Positions 1-8,137 of a stretch of DNA of 12,404 nt are shown here, one piece after another. The stretch covers positions 1 to 12,404 of the forward strand of contig JALRAW010000025.1 in NCBI GenBank assembly GCA_023257975.1, read 5' to 3'. Positions within the stretch are counted from its first letter, which is position 1. Each line of letters opens with the position of its first letter. The notes beneath the pieces were generated by a model, which saw only the letters and a list, made by a program, of their open reading frames with translations, did not search any database and was not told the origin of the DNA. Source of the stretch: Candidatus Fonsibacter sp. (GTDB taxonomy: Bacteria > Pseudomonadota > Alphaproteobacteria > Pelagibacterales > Pelagibacteraceae). The position numbers and the translations under genes are program-made.

Positions 1-1
1 A

Positions 2-76
2 TTAATAGAAAATTCAAATCTTTTTATTAATTCAGAGTTGAAACGTTTTCTTATAAAAAAAAAAAGATTTAATTAA
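2..76 (+). CDS. Possible 3' end of a gene running in from the left edge
   Basis: The frame starting at base 2 is open from the window edge for 24 codons and ends with TAA at 74-76. The residues are lysine/asparagine/phenylalanine-rich (ending SELKRFLIKKKRFN) and could be the C-terminus of an upstream protein. The other two plus-strand frames close within the first 30 bases. In DNA of this AT content a 24-codon open frame is weak evidence, and no family is recognised. It is reported because a T-run-associated hairpin lies downstream at 135-170. Confidence 0.25.
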   Translation, partial: LIENSNLFINSELKRFLIKKKRFN

Positions 77-134
77 TAAATAATATCTTGATGACAATCT
101 TGAGTATAATTATAATATGACATCTTTTTTTTAA

Positions 135-170
135 TTATTAATATTTGAAATATTATTAAATCATTTTTTT
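135..170 (+). terminator. AT-only hairpin followed by a T-run, possible terminator
   Basis: Bases 139-155 form a perfect palindrome around G147 (8-bp arms TAATATTT / AAATATTA). After one mismatch, pairing resumes at 135-137 with 157-159. Seven T residues follow at 164-170. The arrangement is that of an intrinsic terminator for a plus-strand transcript, but the stem has no G-C pairs. In DNA of about 13% GC such palindromes also arise by chance. It could serve the possible gene ending at 76. Confidence 0.3.
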
Positions 171-196
171 GTATTTAATTGAGATTTAAAGATATG

Positions 197-229
197 TATT
201 TAAAGAATTCTTATTAATGTCTTTAAATA
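197..229. repeat. Inverted repeat with 10-bp arms and 13-nt loop
   Basis: The arms TATTTAAAGA (197-206) and TCTTTAAATA (220-229) are perfect reverse complements separated by 13 nt. It lies about 50 bases upstream of the CoiA-like gene at 278. It could be a transcript-end hairpin, an operator, or an accident of extreme AT content. No T-run follows on either side, so a classical intrinsic terminator is not supported. Confidence 0.4.
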
Positions 230-277
230 GATATTATGAAAAAAATATGATTATATTTATAAATTATTTTTATAAAA

Positions 278-658
278 ATGTCATTACATATACAAAAATT
301 AGGTGCGATAAATAAAATTACAAAACAATATTGTTGTCCTATATTAGCAAATAAAAATGATGAATATATTTGTCCTGAATGTAATAAAAGTTTAATTTTA
401 AAACAGGGGAAATTAAGAATACATCATTTTTCACATTATAAAGATGATAATCCATGTAATTATTATAATAATCCATCAGAAACACAAATACATAAAGATG
501 CGAAATTAGCAATAAAACAAATATTAGAAAATAGTAATAGACAAATAAGAATAATAAAAAATAAAAAATTTAAATCTATTAGTGTAAATAAAATTCCAAA
601 TAAAGATTTAGGTAAAGCAATAAATGAAAGGTTAAAAAGAGCATCCTTTTATGAATGA
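278..658 (+). CDS. Truncated CoiA-like zinc-ribbon protein, probably foreign
   Basis: This 126-residue protein carries the pattern typical of the N-terminal part of the competence protein CoiA-like family: a CxxC pair (C32, C35), then HHFSHYKDD (49-57), C60, and SETQIHKDAK (67-76). In that family these belong to a zinc-binding module leading into a PD-(D/E)XK nuclease fold, in proteins usually much longer than this. The nuclease core expected after the IHKDAK helix is absent. The last 30 or so residues are lysine-rich and unrecognised, so the gene looks truncated or fused to unrelated sequence. GC is about 21%, against about 30% in the next gene. Cysteines are all TGT and arginines all AGA/AGG. 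There is no clear ribosome binding site before the ATG. The stop overlaps the following ATPase gene by 8 nt. Transfer from a phage or large DNA virus, or an assembly junction, are both possible. Family call moderate; function unknown. Confidence 0.55.
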   Translation: MSLHIQKLGAINKITKQYCCPILANKNDEYICPECNKSLILKQGKLRIHHFSHYKDDNPCNYYNNPSETQIHKDAKLAIKQILENSNRQIRIIKNKKFKSISVNKIPNKDLGKAINERLKRASFYE

Positions 659-1388
659 AAATATTATTGAAGTTAGAAATTTATCGAAAAAATTTACCAA
701 TCATCAAGCAGTTAAAAATATTTCCTTTGATTTAAAAAGAGGAGAAATAAAAGGAATCTTGGGTGCTAACGGAGCTGGCAAAACTACAACTATTACAATG
801 TTATTGGGTTTGTTAACCCCAACTTCAGGAAGTATTAAAATATTATCTCATGACATTTCAAAGAATAGATACAAAATTTTAGATAAAATAAATTTTTCAT
901 CCCCTTATGTTGATCTTCCAAAAAAATTAACGGTTAGGCAGAATTTATTTGTTTATGGAATGCTGTATGGAGTTGCTAATATAAATAAAAAAATTAAAAG
1001 CATTGCAAAGGAATTAGGTTTTGAAAACTTACTTGATCTTAAAGTAGGTGAATTATCATCCGGTCAAAAAACTAGAGTAAGCCTTGGAAAAGCAATCATT
1101 AATGATCCTGAAATTTTATTTCTCGATGAACCAACGGCTTCTTTAGATCCGGACACGGCAGATAGAATAAGAACTTTCTTTGAAAATTTTTGTAAAAAAC
1201 ATGACACCGCTATCATACTTGCAAGTCACAATATGGAAGAAGTAACAAGACTTTGTGATAGCGTAATCATGATGAAGAATGGGGAGATTACAGATCAAGG
1301 ATCTCCTTCCAGTCTTTTAAAAAAATATGGGAAAAAAAAATTAGAGGATGTTTTTCTTAAAATTGCAAGAGAAGAAGGTAATAGATGA
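651..1388 (+). CDS. ABC-2 type exporter, ATP-binding protein
   Basis: This 245-residue cytoplasmic nucleotide-binding subunit hydrolyses ATP to drive the permease encoded next to it. Walker A is GANGAGKT (38-45), the signature motif is LSSGQ (135-139), Walker B is ILFLDEP (155-161) and the switch histidine is H193 in ASHN. The length fits the NodI/CcmA/YadG-like group that pairs with ABC-2 permeases. At the usual Q-loop glutamine (about residue 85) the sequence reads NFSSPYVDLP, so the glutamine is missing. I recall this segment from related alphaproteobacterial ABC-2 ATPases, so it may be a subfamily trait. Its ATG lies inside the end of the CoiA-like gene. The ATGA at 1385-1388 couples it to the permease. 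The exported substrate cannot be told from sequence; lipid, polysaccharide or drug are all known for this class. Confidence 0.9.
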   Translation: MNENIIEVRNLSKKFTNHQAVKNISFDLKRGEIKGILGANGAGKTTTITMLLGLLTPTSGSIKILSHDISKNRYKILDKINFSSPYVDLPKKLTVRQNLFVYGMLYGVANINKKIKSIAKELGFENLLDLKVGELSSGQKTRVSLGKAIINDPEILFLDEPTASLDPDTADRIRTFFENFCKKHDTAIILASHNMEEVTRLCDSVIMMKNGEITDQGSPSSLLKKYGKKKLEDVFLKIAREEGNR

Positions 1389-2179
1389 AATCACTAGCTA
1401 GAATTTTTGCACTTGTAATAAGATATTTTTATTTAATCAAAACATCTTTTCCAAGAATTTTAGAGCTTATGTATTGGCCAACATTTCAAATGATATTGTG
1501 GGGACTGATTGCTAAATACTTAACTTACTCCAACGATACTGCACTACAGATTGGCGGGGTTTTGATTGCTGGAGTATTGTTATGGGATGTATTATTTAGA
1601 AGTCAGCTAGGATTTTCTTTATCATTTCTTGAAGAAATCTGGTCAAGAAATTTGGGACAATTATTTGTAAGCCCATTAAAGCCCTTAGAGATGGTCCTAT
1701 CATTAATGACTATCAGTTTGATTAGAACCGTTATTGCAATTATTCCTGCAGCCCTGCTTGCTATTCCTCTTTATTCATTTTCTCTATTCCAAATGGGTTT
1801 TAGTTTAATGCTTTTCTTTTCAAGTTTACTTATTACGGGTTGGATTCTCGGTATTTTTATTATTGCAGCAATTATTCGCTTTGGTGTTTCTGCTGAAAGT
1901 TTAGCATGGGGCGCAATTTTTACATTAGCTCCATTAAGTGCAATTTATTACCCAATTCAAACTTTACCAGAATGGATAAGATGGCTTTCATTATCATTTC
2001 CACAAACTTATGTTTTTGAAGGAATGAGAGAAGTTCTCTTTAATAATAATTTTAATACAGTTTATTTTATTAAATCGTTAATACTAAATTTAGTTTACGC
2101 CTTATTAGCTATTGTTGTATTTTTGGTATCATTTGAAGGAGCTAGAAAACGAGGTGGACTGATTAATACTGGAGAATAA
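1385..2179 (+). CDS. ABC-2 type exporter, permease
   Basis: This 264-residue inner-membrane protein is the transmembrane partner of the ATPase just upstream. It has about six hydrophobic segments, near residues 28-46, 56-77, 103-129, 135-162, 171-191 and 230-250. The C-terminal half carries the ABC-2 family pattern of a proline-bracketed loop, PLSAIYYPIQTLPEW (183-197), followed by FPQTYVFEGMREVL (205-218). Its start overlaps the ATPase stop by 4 nt (ATGA), and an AGAAGG-like ribosome binding site precedes it, so translation is probably coupled. The gene ends 5 nt from the convergent pntB stop with no terminator between, so the two opposing transcripts may overlap at their ends. Family call is strong; substrate unknown. 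Confidence 0.88.
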   Translation: MKSLARIFALVIRYFYLIKTSFPRILELMYWPTFQMILWGLIAKYLTYSNDTALQIGGVLIAGVLLWDVLFRSQLGFSLSFLEEIWSRNLGQLFVSPLKPLEMVLSLMTISLIRTVIAIIPAALLAIPLYSFSLFQMGFSLMLFFSSLLITGWILGIFIIAAIIRFGVSAESLAWGAIFTLAPLSAIYYPIQTLPEWIRWLSLSFPQTYVFEGMREVLFNNNFNTVYFIKSLILNLVYALLAIVVFLVSFEGARKRGGLINTGE

Positions 2180-2184
2180 TTTAA

Positions 2185-3591
2185 TTAATCTAAATTTTTA
2201 ATTATCTCTTCAACCATCTTTTTTGCATCAGAAAAAAGCATTAGCGTATTATCTTTATAAAAAAGTTCATTATCTACTCCGGCATATCCTGCTGCCATAC
2301 CTCGTTTAACAAATAGAACTGACTTTGATTTTTCCACATCTAAAATCGGCATTCCAAAAATAGGACTTTTTGGATCAGTTTTAGCTGCAGGATTAGTTAC
2401 ATCATTTGCTCCAATGACAAAAGAAACATCGGTGTTTGAAAAATCATTATTAATGTTTTCAAGTTCAAAAACTTCATCATAAGGCACATTTGCCTCAGCC
2501 AATAAAACGTTCATATGTCCTGGCATTCTTCCAGCAACAGGGTGAATTGCGTAAGAAACTTTTACTCCTAATTTTTTTAATTTATCCGCCATCTCACGAA
2601 GAGCGTGTTGTGCTTGAGCTACCGCCATTCCATAACCTGGTACAATAATAACCGATGAAGCATTTTTCATTAAAAAAGCCGCATCATCTGCTCCTCCCTG
2701 CTTAACAGGTTTGGTATTTTTCTGAACAGTTGAAGCTGAGGTATCTCCGCCAAAGCCACCAAGAATTACATTAAACAGTGATCGATTCATTCCTTTACAC
2801 ATGATGTACGAAAGAATGGCGCCGGAAGATCCTACTAATGCTCCAGTGATAATTAATGCAATATTTTCTAAAGTAAAACCAATACCGGCGGCAGCCCAAC
2901 CTGAATAAGAATTTAACATGGAAACCACAACGGGCATATCTGCTCCGCCAATTGGAATAATAATTAAAAAACCGATGAGGGTTGAAATAATAATGATTGC
3001 CCAAAATAAATTTTCAGATTGTAATTTTGTAAATGAAAATATTAAAAAAATTATTAATGACCCTATAAATAAATTTATTAAATGTTGCCCTTTAAATATA
3101 ATTGGATTTCCTGACATAAGCCCCTGAAGTTTTAAAAAAGCAATACAAGATCCTGAAAAAGTTATGGCACCAATTGCAACTCCCAATGACATTTCAACCA
3201 ATGATAAAATTTTAATATTTCCAACTTGTCCTATTCCAAAGGAGACAGGATTATAAAATGCAACAATACCAACTAACACTGCTGAAAGTCCAACTAAACT
3301 ATGAAAGCCAGCAACAAGTTGTGGCATTGCTGTCATTGAAACTCTAAATGCAATTATTCCACCAACTAACCCTCCAACAATAATTGGAATTAAAATATAT
3401 AAAATATTTTCTTTTATTTGATTAATATCGCCAAGTGATAATAACGTGACAATAACTGCAAGTCCCATTCCTAAAATTCCTAAAAAATTTCCAGTTCTTG
3501 AAGTTTCAGGAGATGAAAGGCCTCTTAGGGCCATAATAAATAATATGCCGGTGACTAAATATAATGCGGCTGTAATATTAACTGAGATCAT
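2185..3591 (-). CDS. pntB: NAD(P) transhydrogenase beta subunit
   Basis: This 468-residue membrane subunit of proton-translocating transhydrogenase transfers hydride from NADH to NADP+ using the proton gradient. The N-terminal part (to about 265) is a bundle of membrane helices. H97 in GFHSLVG corresponds to the proton-channel histidine of the E. coli subunit, and N227 in [17 protein letters not shown] is the conserved channel asparagine. The C-terminal NADP(H)-binding domain III begins after a linker near 285-300 and shows [10 protein letters not shown] (319-328), [10 protein letters not shown] (394-403) and [10 protein letters not shown] (429-438). Length matches the family. It is the last gene of pntAA-pntAB-pntB. 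Its ATG overlaps the pntAB stop by 4 nt, implying coupled translation. No key residue appears to be missing. Confidence 0.97.
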   Translation of the reverse strand: MISVNITAALYLVTGILFIMALRGLSSPETSRTGNFLGILGMGLAVIVTLLSLGDINQIKENILYILIPIIVGGLVGGIIAFRVSMTAMPQLVAGFHSLVGLSAVLVGIVAFYNPVSFGIGQVGNIKILSLVEMSLGVAIGAITFSGSCIAFLKLQGLMSGNPIIFKGQHLINLFIGSLIIFLIFSFTKLQSENLFWAIIIISTLIGFLIIIPIGGADMPVVVSMLNSYSGWAAAGIGFTLENIALIITGALVGSSGAILSYIMCKGMNRSLFNVILGGFGGDTSASTVQKNTKPVKQGGADDAAFLMKNASSVIIVPGYGMAVAQAQHALREMADKLKKLGVKVSYAIHPVAGRMPGHMNVLLAEANVPYDEVFELENINNDFSNTDVSFVIGANDVTNPAAKTDPKSPIFGMPILDVEKSKSVLFVKRGMAAGYAGVDNELFYKDNTLMLFSDAKKMVEEIIKNLD

Positions 3592-3890
3592 TTCTTTTTA
3601 TTTTTTTTGTACATTTTCAGCATTCTTTGAGTGACTAAAAAACCTCCAAAAATATTTATGGAAGCAAGTAGAATGCCGAGTATTCCTGGTAATTTTCCAA
3701 AAAGACCTTGAGTAATTGGAGATAAACCTACAGCAACTAAAGCTCCAACGATAATGACCGATGAAATAGCATTAGTCACTGACATTAAAGGTGTATGTAA
3801 AGCAGGAGTAACACTCCACACCACGTAATAACCTACAAAAATAGATAAAATAAAAATCGCAAATCTAAAAATAATTGGGTCAATTTCCAT
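3588..3890 (-). CDS. pntAB: NAD(P) transhydrogenase alpha subunit part 2
   Basis: This 100-residue membrane protein supplies the alpha-side helices of the transhydrogenase membrane domain. It has about three hydrophobic segments (near 7-28, 36-58 and 64-88), separated by the conserved [16 protein letters not shown] stretch (29-44). In E. coli this part is fused to the NAD-binding domain. Here it is a separate gene, as in Rhodospirillum rubrum, which is the usual alphaproteobacterial layout. A strong ribosome binding site AAGGAG (3899-3904) lies 8 nt before the ATG, inside the end of pntAA. The start overlaps the pntAA stop by one base (TAATG) and the stop overlaps pntB. Symbols follow the R. 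rubrum scheme. Confidence 0.95.
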   Translation of the reverse strand: MEIDPIIFRFAIFILSIFVGYYVVWSVTPALHTPLMSVTNAISSVIIVGALVAVGLSPITQGLFGKLPGILGILLASINIFGGFLVTQRMLKMYKKNKKK

Positions 3891-4987
3891 TAATGAATCT
3901 CCTTGTTAATATAAACTGCTTTAACTACTTCATCATTTTCATCAATCTTTAATTTTTTTTCTACTTTGTCATAAATAATTTCTAAAAAATTTAAAATATT
4001 TTTTGCAAATAAAATAGATGCGCTCTCTGAAATTCTACTTGGAAAATTTTTATATCCGATAATTTTTACTCCATTTACAACAACAACTTTTCCTAGCTCA
4101 GAAAATGCTGAGTTGCCTCCCTGCTCTACAGCCAAATCACAAATAACAGAACCACTTTTCATAGATTTAACCATTTCTTCCGTTACAATTCTTGGAGCTT
4201 TTTTGCCTGGAATTAAAGCAGTACAAATCACAATATCTTGATTTTTAATTGTATTTCTTAATAATTCTTCTTGTTTCTTTTTATCTTCTTCATCCATCTC
4301 TTTTGCGTAACCGCCGCTTGTTTCTAAATTCTTTGAGCTCTCAGCAAAAATAAATTTACCACCTAGACTTTCAACTTGTTCTTTTGAAGCTAGCCTTACA
4401 TCTGTTGCTGATACGACTCCTCCCAATCTTTTCGCAGTTGCAATTGATTGTAATCCTGCAACTCCTGCTCCGATAACAAAAAATTTTGCAGGCGTTATTG
4501 TTCCAGCAGCAGTCATCATCATCGGAACTGCTTTATTAAATTCATAAACTGAGTCTATAACTGCTTTATACCCAGCTAAGTTTGCTTGAGACGATAAAAT
4601 ATCCATTGATTGAGCTCGAGTAATTCTTGGAAGTAACTCTAATGAGAAAATTTTAATATTTTTTTTTAAAAGTTTATTAATTTTATCTTTATTTAAATGC
4701 GGAAAAAAACTGCCAATTAATACCGTGCCTTCTTTTATGGATGAAATTTCAGAGTCATTAGGACAATTTATTTTAATAATAATATCCGATGTTTTATAAA
4801 TCTCTTCTTTGGTTGATATTTTGGCACCTAACTTTTGTAATTCACTATCGTCAATATTAGAATTTTTTCCAAAGTCTTTTTCTAATTGTACCAAAAACCC
4901 ATTAGAAATGTATTTTTTAACTGTATCTAAAGAAAGTGCTATTCTCTTTTCGTTTATGTCACTATCAATTACTGAACCTAATATCAT
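3890..4987 (-). CDS. pntAA: NAD(P) transhydrogenase alpha subunit part 1
   Basis: This 365-residue soluble NAD(H)-binding domain I of transhydrogenase is related to alanine dehydrogenase. Visible motifs are [20 protein letters not shown] (121-140), which contributes to nicotinamide contacts in the family, the Rossmann glycine motif GAGVAGLQ (173-180), the second-strand acid in SATDVR (193-198), and the mobile loop [10 protein letters not shown] (225-234). It is first in the operon. The ATG at 4985-4987 gives a normal N-terminus beginning [19 protein letters not shown]. No strong ribosome binding site is visible, but a TATAAT element lies about 58 nt upstream. The protein ends after the domain without the membrane helices, which are encoded by pntAB. 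Confidence 0.96.
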   Translation of the reverse strand: MILGSVIDSDINEKRIALSLDTVKKYISNGFLVQLEKDFGKNSNIDDSELQKLGAKISTKEEIYKTSDIIIKINCPNDSEISSIKEGTVLIGSFFPHLNKDKINKLLKKNIKIFSLELLPRITRAQSMDILSSQANLAGYKAVIDSVYEFNKAVPMMMTAAGTITPAKFFVIGAGVAGLQSIATAKRLGGVVSATDVRLASKEQVESLGGKFIFAESSKNLETSGGYAKEMDEEDKKKQEELLRNTIKNQDIVICTALIPGKKAPRIVTEEMVKSMKSGSVICDLAVEQGGNSAFSELGKVVVVNGVKIIGYKNFPSRISESASILFAKNILNFLEIIYDKVEKKLKIDENDEVVKAVYINKEIH

Positions 4988-5037
4988 TCTGGATAACTTT
5001 TAAAAAAATTATTGAACAAGTCTATTATCAAATATAA

Positions 5038-5072
5038 ATTTGAAATTATACAAGAGAAAGTAATACACGCAA
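5038..5072 (-). promoter_or_regulatory. Candidate promoter for the pnt operon
   Basis: On the minus strand a perfect TATAAT lies at 5045-5050. A weak TTGCGT (5067-5072) sits 16 nt upstream of it, placing transcription start near 5038 and a leader of about 50 nt before pntAA. An overlapping alternative is TTGTAT (5048-5053), an 18-nt spacer and GATAAT (5024-5029). In DNA this AT-rich, -10 matches are common, so confidence is limited. Confidence 0.4.
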
Positions 5073-5110
5073 TAATTGCTATTAGTTTTTCTGGTATCTT
5101 TTGATGAAAC

Positions 5111-5145
5111 TTGTGAATCCTGAGATCTTATTGATAATTAAAAAT
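5111..5145 (+). promoter_or_regulatory. Candidate promoter for fhs
   Basis: TTGTGA (5111-5116) and GATAAT (5133-5138) are separated by 16 nt, directly upstream of fhs. Transcription would start near 5145, with a leader of only about 14 nt. No Shine-Dalgarno sequence is visible between there and the ATG, which follows an A-rich stretch. The same TTGTGA hexamer appears in the binding-protein promoter at the right end. Confidence 0.35.
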
Positions 5146-5158
5146 TATAAAAAAAATT

Positions 5159-6829
5159 ATGCCAAGTGATATCGAAATAGCTCAAAAAGCTCAAATGCGA
5201 AAGATAGTTGATATCGCAAAAGAACGTTTGGGCATTCATGAAGACAGTCTTGAGAATTATGGACGCTATAAAGCAAAAATTTCATTTTCTTATCTTGATA
5301 AATTAAAAAATAATAAAGATGGAAAGTTAATCTTAGTTACGGCTATTAGCCCAACCCCTGCTGGGGAAGGGAAGACAACAACTACCGTAGGATTGGGAGA
5401 TGCTCTAAATCGAATTGGAAAAAAAACAATGATTTGTTTACGTGAACCTTCTTTGGGTCCTGTGTTTGGAATTAAAGGGGGGGCTGCTGGTGGTGGTTTA
5501 GCACAAATTGTCCCTATGGAAGACATTAACTTTCATTTTACAGGTGATTTTGCTGCAATTGCTGCTGCCCATAATTTGCTAGCAGCAATGTTAGACAATC
5601 ATATTTACCACGGAAATGAATTAGCAATTGATATCAAAACTATTCAATGGAAACGTACAGTAGATATGAATGATCGTGCTCTTCGTAAAATTACTTTAGG
5701 ATTAAATGAAAAAAAAGAAGGTTTCCCGCGTGAAGGTGGATATGACATTGTTGCTGCATCTGAAATCATGGCGATCTTTTGTCTATCAACTTCAATTGAA
5801 GATTTAAAAAGACGTATTGGCCAAATTGTTGTAGCTTATAATAATAAAAATCAGCCAGTTCTTGCTAAAGATTTAAATGCAGTTGGTGCAATGACTGCTC
5901 TTTTAAAAGATGCACTAGCTCCAAATTTAGTTCAAACATTAGAAAATAATCCAGCCTTTGTTCATGGAGGTCCATTTGCAAATATTGCTCATGGTTGCAA
6001 TTCAATAATTGCAACAAAAGCTGCCTTAAAAATTGCAGACTATGTGGTTACTGAAGCTGGTTTTGGTGCTGACTTAGGTGCTGAAAAATTTATTGATATT
6101 AAATGTAGAAAATCTAGTCTGCAACCTTCAGCAACGGTATTAGTAGCGACTATTCGTGCAATCAAATATCACGGCGGTGCCGAACTTTCTAATTTAACTA
6201 AAGAGGATCTATCAGCTCTTGATAAAGGACTTGTTAACTTGGAGCGTCATGTTGAAAACATGACTAAAGTTTTTAATTTACCATGCGTTGTAGCTATTAA
6301 TAAATTTACCAGTGACACACCTGCTGAAATACAAATAATTATTGAAAGAATGAAAAAATTAAATGTAAAAACTGTACTTTCATCACATTGGGGCGAAGGT
6401 GGAAAAGGAGCTGTTGATCTTGCAAAAATAGTTGTTGAGTTATGTGAAAATTCTAATCAAAAAATGCAGTATGCCTACGAGGATAAGGACACATTGATTG
6501 AAAAAATTAATAAAGTTGCAAAAAAAATTTATAGAGCAAGCGAAGTTACGATGGATGATAAAGTTAAAGCGCAAATTCAAAATTTACAAAACACTGGATA
6601 TGGACATTTTCCAATTTGTATTGCAAAGACTCAAAGTTCTTTTTCTACAGATCCAAAATTAAGAGGAGCTCCAACAAATCACAGTATAGCTGTGCGCGAA
6701 ATTCGTTTTTCAGCTGGAGCAGAATTTATTGTTATAATTTGTGGAAATATAATGACAATGCCAGGTTTATCTAAAAAACCCTCTGCAGAAAACATAGACT
6801 ATGTTAACGGTAAAATTGTTGGTTTATAA
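5159..6829 (+). CDS. fhs: Formate-tetrahydrofolate ligase
   Basis: This 556-residue cytoplasmic enzyme joins formate to tetrahydrofolate with ATP, giving 10-formyl-THF. The reaction is reversible and feeds purine synthesis or C1 oxidation. The P-loop is PTPAGEGKT (65-73). The two family signatures are present: [14 protein letters not shown] (96-109) and [12 protein letters not shown] (119-130). A later [11 protein letters not shown] stretch holds the tryptophan expected near the folate site. Length equals the family norm (about 555-560) and there is no interruption. It is transcribed alone, divergent from the pnt operon across 171 bp, and ends 8 nt from the convergent small membrane-protein gene with no terminator visible. 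GC is higher than in the left end, as expected for a conserved housekeeping enzyme. Confidence 0.97.
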   Translation: MPSDIEIAQKAQMRKIVDIAKERLGIHEDSLENYGRYKAKISFSYLDKLKNNKDGKLILVTAISPTPAGEGKTTTTVGLGDALNRIGKKTMICLREPSLGPVFGIKGGAAGGGLAQIVPMEDINFHFTGDFAAIAAAHNLLAAMLDNHIYHGNELAIDIKTIQWKRTVDMNDRALRKITLGLNEKKEGFPREGGYDIVAASEIMAIFCLSTSIEDLKRRIGQIVVAYNNKNQPVLAKDLNAVGAMTALLKDALAPNLVQTLENNPAFVHGGPFANIAHGCNSIIATKAALKIADYVVTEAGFGADLGAEKFIDIKCRKSSLQPSATVLVATIRAIKYHGGAELSNLTKEDLSALDKGLVNLERHVENMTKVFNLPCVVAINKFTSDTPAEIQIIIERMKKLNVKTVLSSHWGEGGKGAVDLAKIVVELCENSNQKMQYAYEDKDTLIEKINKVAKKIYRASEVTMDDKVKAQIQNLQNTGYGHFPICIAKTQSSFSTDPKLRGAPTNHSIAVREIRFSAGAEFIVIICGNIMTMPGLSKKPSAENIDYVNGKIVGL

Positions 6830-6837
6830 AAAATTAA

Positions 6838-7149
6838 TTAACGTCCCCACTTTTCTTTAAATTTTTCTGGGAATTGTTTTTGGCTTTGATCACAAATTCC
6901 ATATAATTTTGTATATGGAAAATCTTTAAAACTACTATTATCATTCATTTTTTCCTTAAAGCTCTTTGTCAAATAGGCTTTGTTTTGTTCGCCCCATATA
7001 TAAATATGCCCTGCATCAGCACACTTTTCTAATGCAGACTTACCCTTTGAAAAAAATATTATTATTAAAACAATAACAGTGATTGCGCTTGCTATAATAA
7101 AATAAATTAAGATTTTGTTTTTATTACTTTTTGTTTTAACGTTTCCCAT
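6838..7149 (-). CDS. Small single-pass membrane protein, unknown function
   Basis: This 103-residue protein has a lysine/asparagine-rich N-terminus (about 1-12), one hydrophobic segment (13-34), and a hydrophilic tail with two cysteines (C43, C86) and aromatic motifs (HIYIWGEQ, near 48-55). The charge pattern suggests an inner-membrane anchor, though whether the tail faces the periplasm is not certain. If it does, the cysteines could pair. The ATG at 7147-7149 overlaps the end of livM by 43 nt. No alternative start exists before the hydrophobic segment, so the overlap seems real. It is the last gene of the liv cluster and may be translated by coupling. I do not recognise the family. The dependable evidence is an intact frame that fills the space between livM and fhs. 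Confidence 0.65.
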   Translation of the reverse strand: MGNVKTKSNKNKILIYFIIASAITVIVLIIIFFSKGKSALEKCADAGHIYIWGEQNKAYLTKSFKEKMNDNSSFKDFPYTKLYGICDQSQKQFPEKFKEKWGR

Positions 7150-8135
7150 AATTTTGCAAATCCAAGAGGCTCAAAAATCATTAATGTTATGATTAGTCCA
7201 CCAAATACAACTTGCTCAATGGAACTTATGATTGTTGCATCAATCATGCCGTGAAATACATTATTACCAATTGCATTTAGCACAACTGGAAAAAGTAAAA
7301 TAAATGCTGCACCAATAAATGCACCTGAAATTGTTCCAAGTCCTCCGATAATTGCCATAAACATAATTTTAAAAGACAGGCTAATATTAAATGCTGCAAA
7401 AGGTTCAGCGCTTTTTAGATAAGTATAAGTATATAAAACTCCAGATATGCCACATAAGAAAGCATTTATTGCAAAAGCTTGTAACTTTGTTTTTAATAAA
7501 GAAACTCCCATACTTTCTGCAGCTATATCCATATCTCTTACTGCCATCCAATTTCTACCCGTTGAACCACGTGCCATATTTATAGCGAGCAGTGTTAAAA
7601 CAATTACAATAGCTAAAACTAACAAATACATCATTTTTCCATTGGTGAATGCTACTCCACTAATAAATATTTTTTGAAAAGTTGTTGATCCAGAAACATC
7701 GTAGTTTTTAAACCAACCAAATTTATCAATAACCCATACTATAAAAAATTGAGATGCTAAAGTTGCAACCATTAAGTAGATTCCTCTAATTCTTAAACTT
7801 GGTAAACCAAAAATAATTCCAAGACCTGCAGCAATTAATCCTGATAAAACTAATGCTCCTAAAAATGGCATGTCTTGTATTCTAAGCATCATATTGTAAC
7901 AAGCGTAAGCTCCGGCGCACATGAAACCTGCAGCTCCTAAAGATAATTGGCCCGTATACCCCATCACAATATTTTGTCCTAAAGCTGCAAGTGTTAAACA
8001 CAACCAAGGCAATAAAATAGAAGTATACCAATAATCACTTTGTATAAAATTAGGTACTACTAAAAAACCAATAACTAATAAAACTACAAAATTTATAATG
8101 TCATTCTTTGTGTATCTCATAAAAACAGGTTTCAT
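7107..8135 (-). CDS. livM: Branched-chain amino acid-type ABC permease LivM
   Basis: This 342-residue inner-membrane permease forms the translocation channel with LivH. It has about eight to ten hydrophobic segments. It carries the family blocks GYTGQLSLGAAGFMCAGAYA (59-78), the cytoplasmic coupling stretch GRNWMAVRDMDIAAESMGV (193-211), IGGLGTISGAFIGA (263-276) and the C-terminal FEPLGFAKLW (321-330). It starts 2 nt after the livH stop, with an AGAAGAG ribosome binding site just upstream. The 3' end overlaps the small membrane-protein gene by 43 nt. Length is normal and no block is missing. HAAT-family permeases carry amino acids, urea, amides or aromatic acids, so the substrate is not fixed by the name. 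Confidence 0.93.
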   Translation of the reverse strand: MKPVFMRYTKNDIINFVVLLVIGFLVVPNFIQSDYWYTSILLPWLCLTLAALGQNIVMGYTGQLSLGAAGFMCAGAYACYNMMLRIQDMPFLGALVLSGLIAAGLGIIFGLPSLRIRGIYLMVATLASQFFIVWVIDKFGWFKNYDVSGSTTFQKIFISGVAFTNGKMMYLLVLAIVIVLTLLAINMARGSTGRNWMAVRDMDIAAESMGVSLLKTKLQAFAINAFLCGISGVLYTYTYLKSAEPFAAFNISLSFKIMFMAIIGGLGTISGAFIGAAFILLFPVVLNAIGNNVFHGMIDATIISSIEQVVFGGLIITLMIFEPLGFAKLWETLKQKVIKTKS

Positions 8136-8137
8136 AT

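Noticed and set aside
1..277. tRNA, CRISPR array or insertion-sequence end in the AT-rich left region
   Set aside because: There are no evenly spaced direct repeats, no cloverleaf or CCA-type end, no transposase frame and no matched terminal repeats.
2795..3127. Open frames on both strands within pntB (69 codons each)
   Set aside because: Both lie wholly inside the well-supported pntB frame and read as out-of-frame shadows with no recognisable domain.
4988..5158. Possible riboswitch or small RNA between pntAA and fhs
   Set aside because: After allowing for two promoters the leaders are about 50 and 14 nt, too short for a known folate/THF riboswitch, and no conserved fold is visible.
5290..5526. 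A 78-codon minus-strand open frame inside fhs
   Set aside because: It is antisense to the conserved P-loop and signature region of fhs. Its proline/alanine-rich content is a by-product of that coding sequence.
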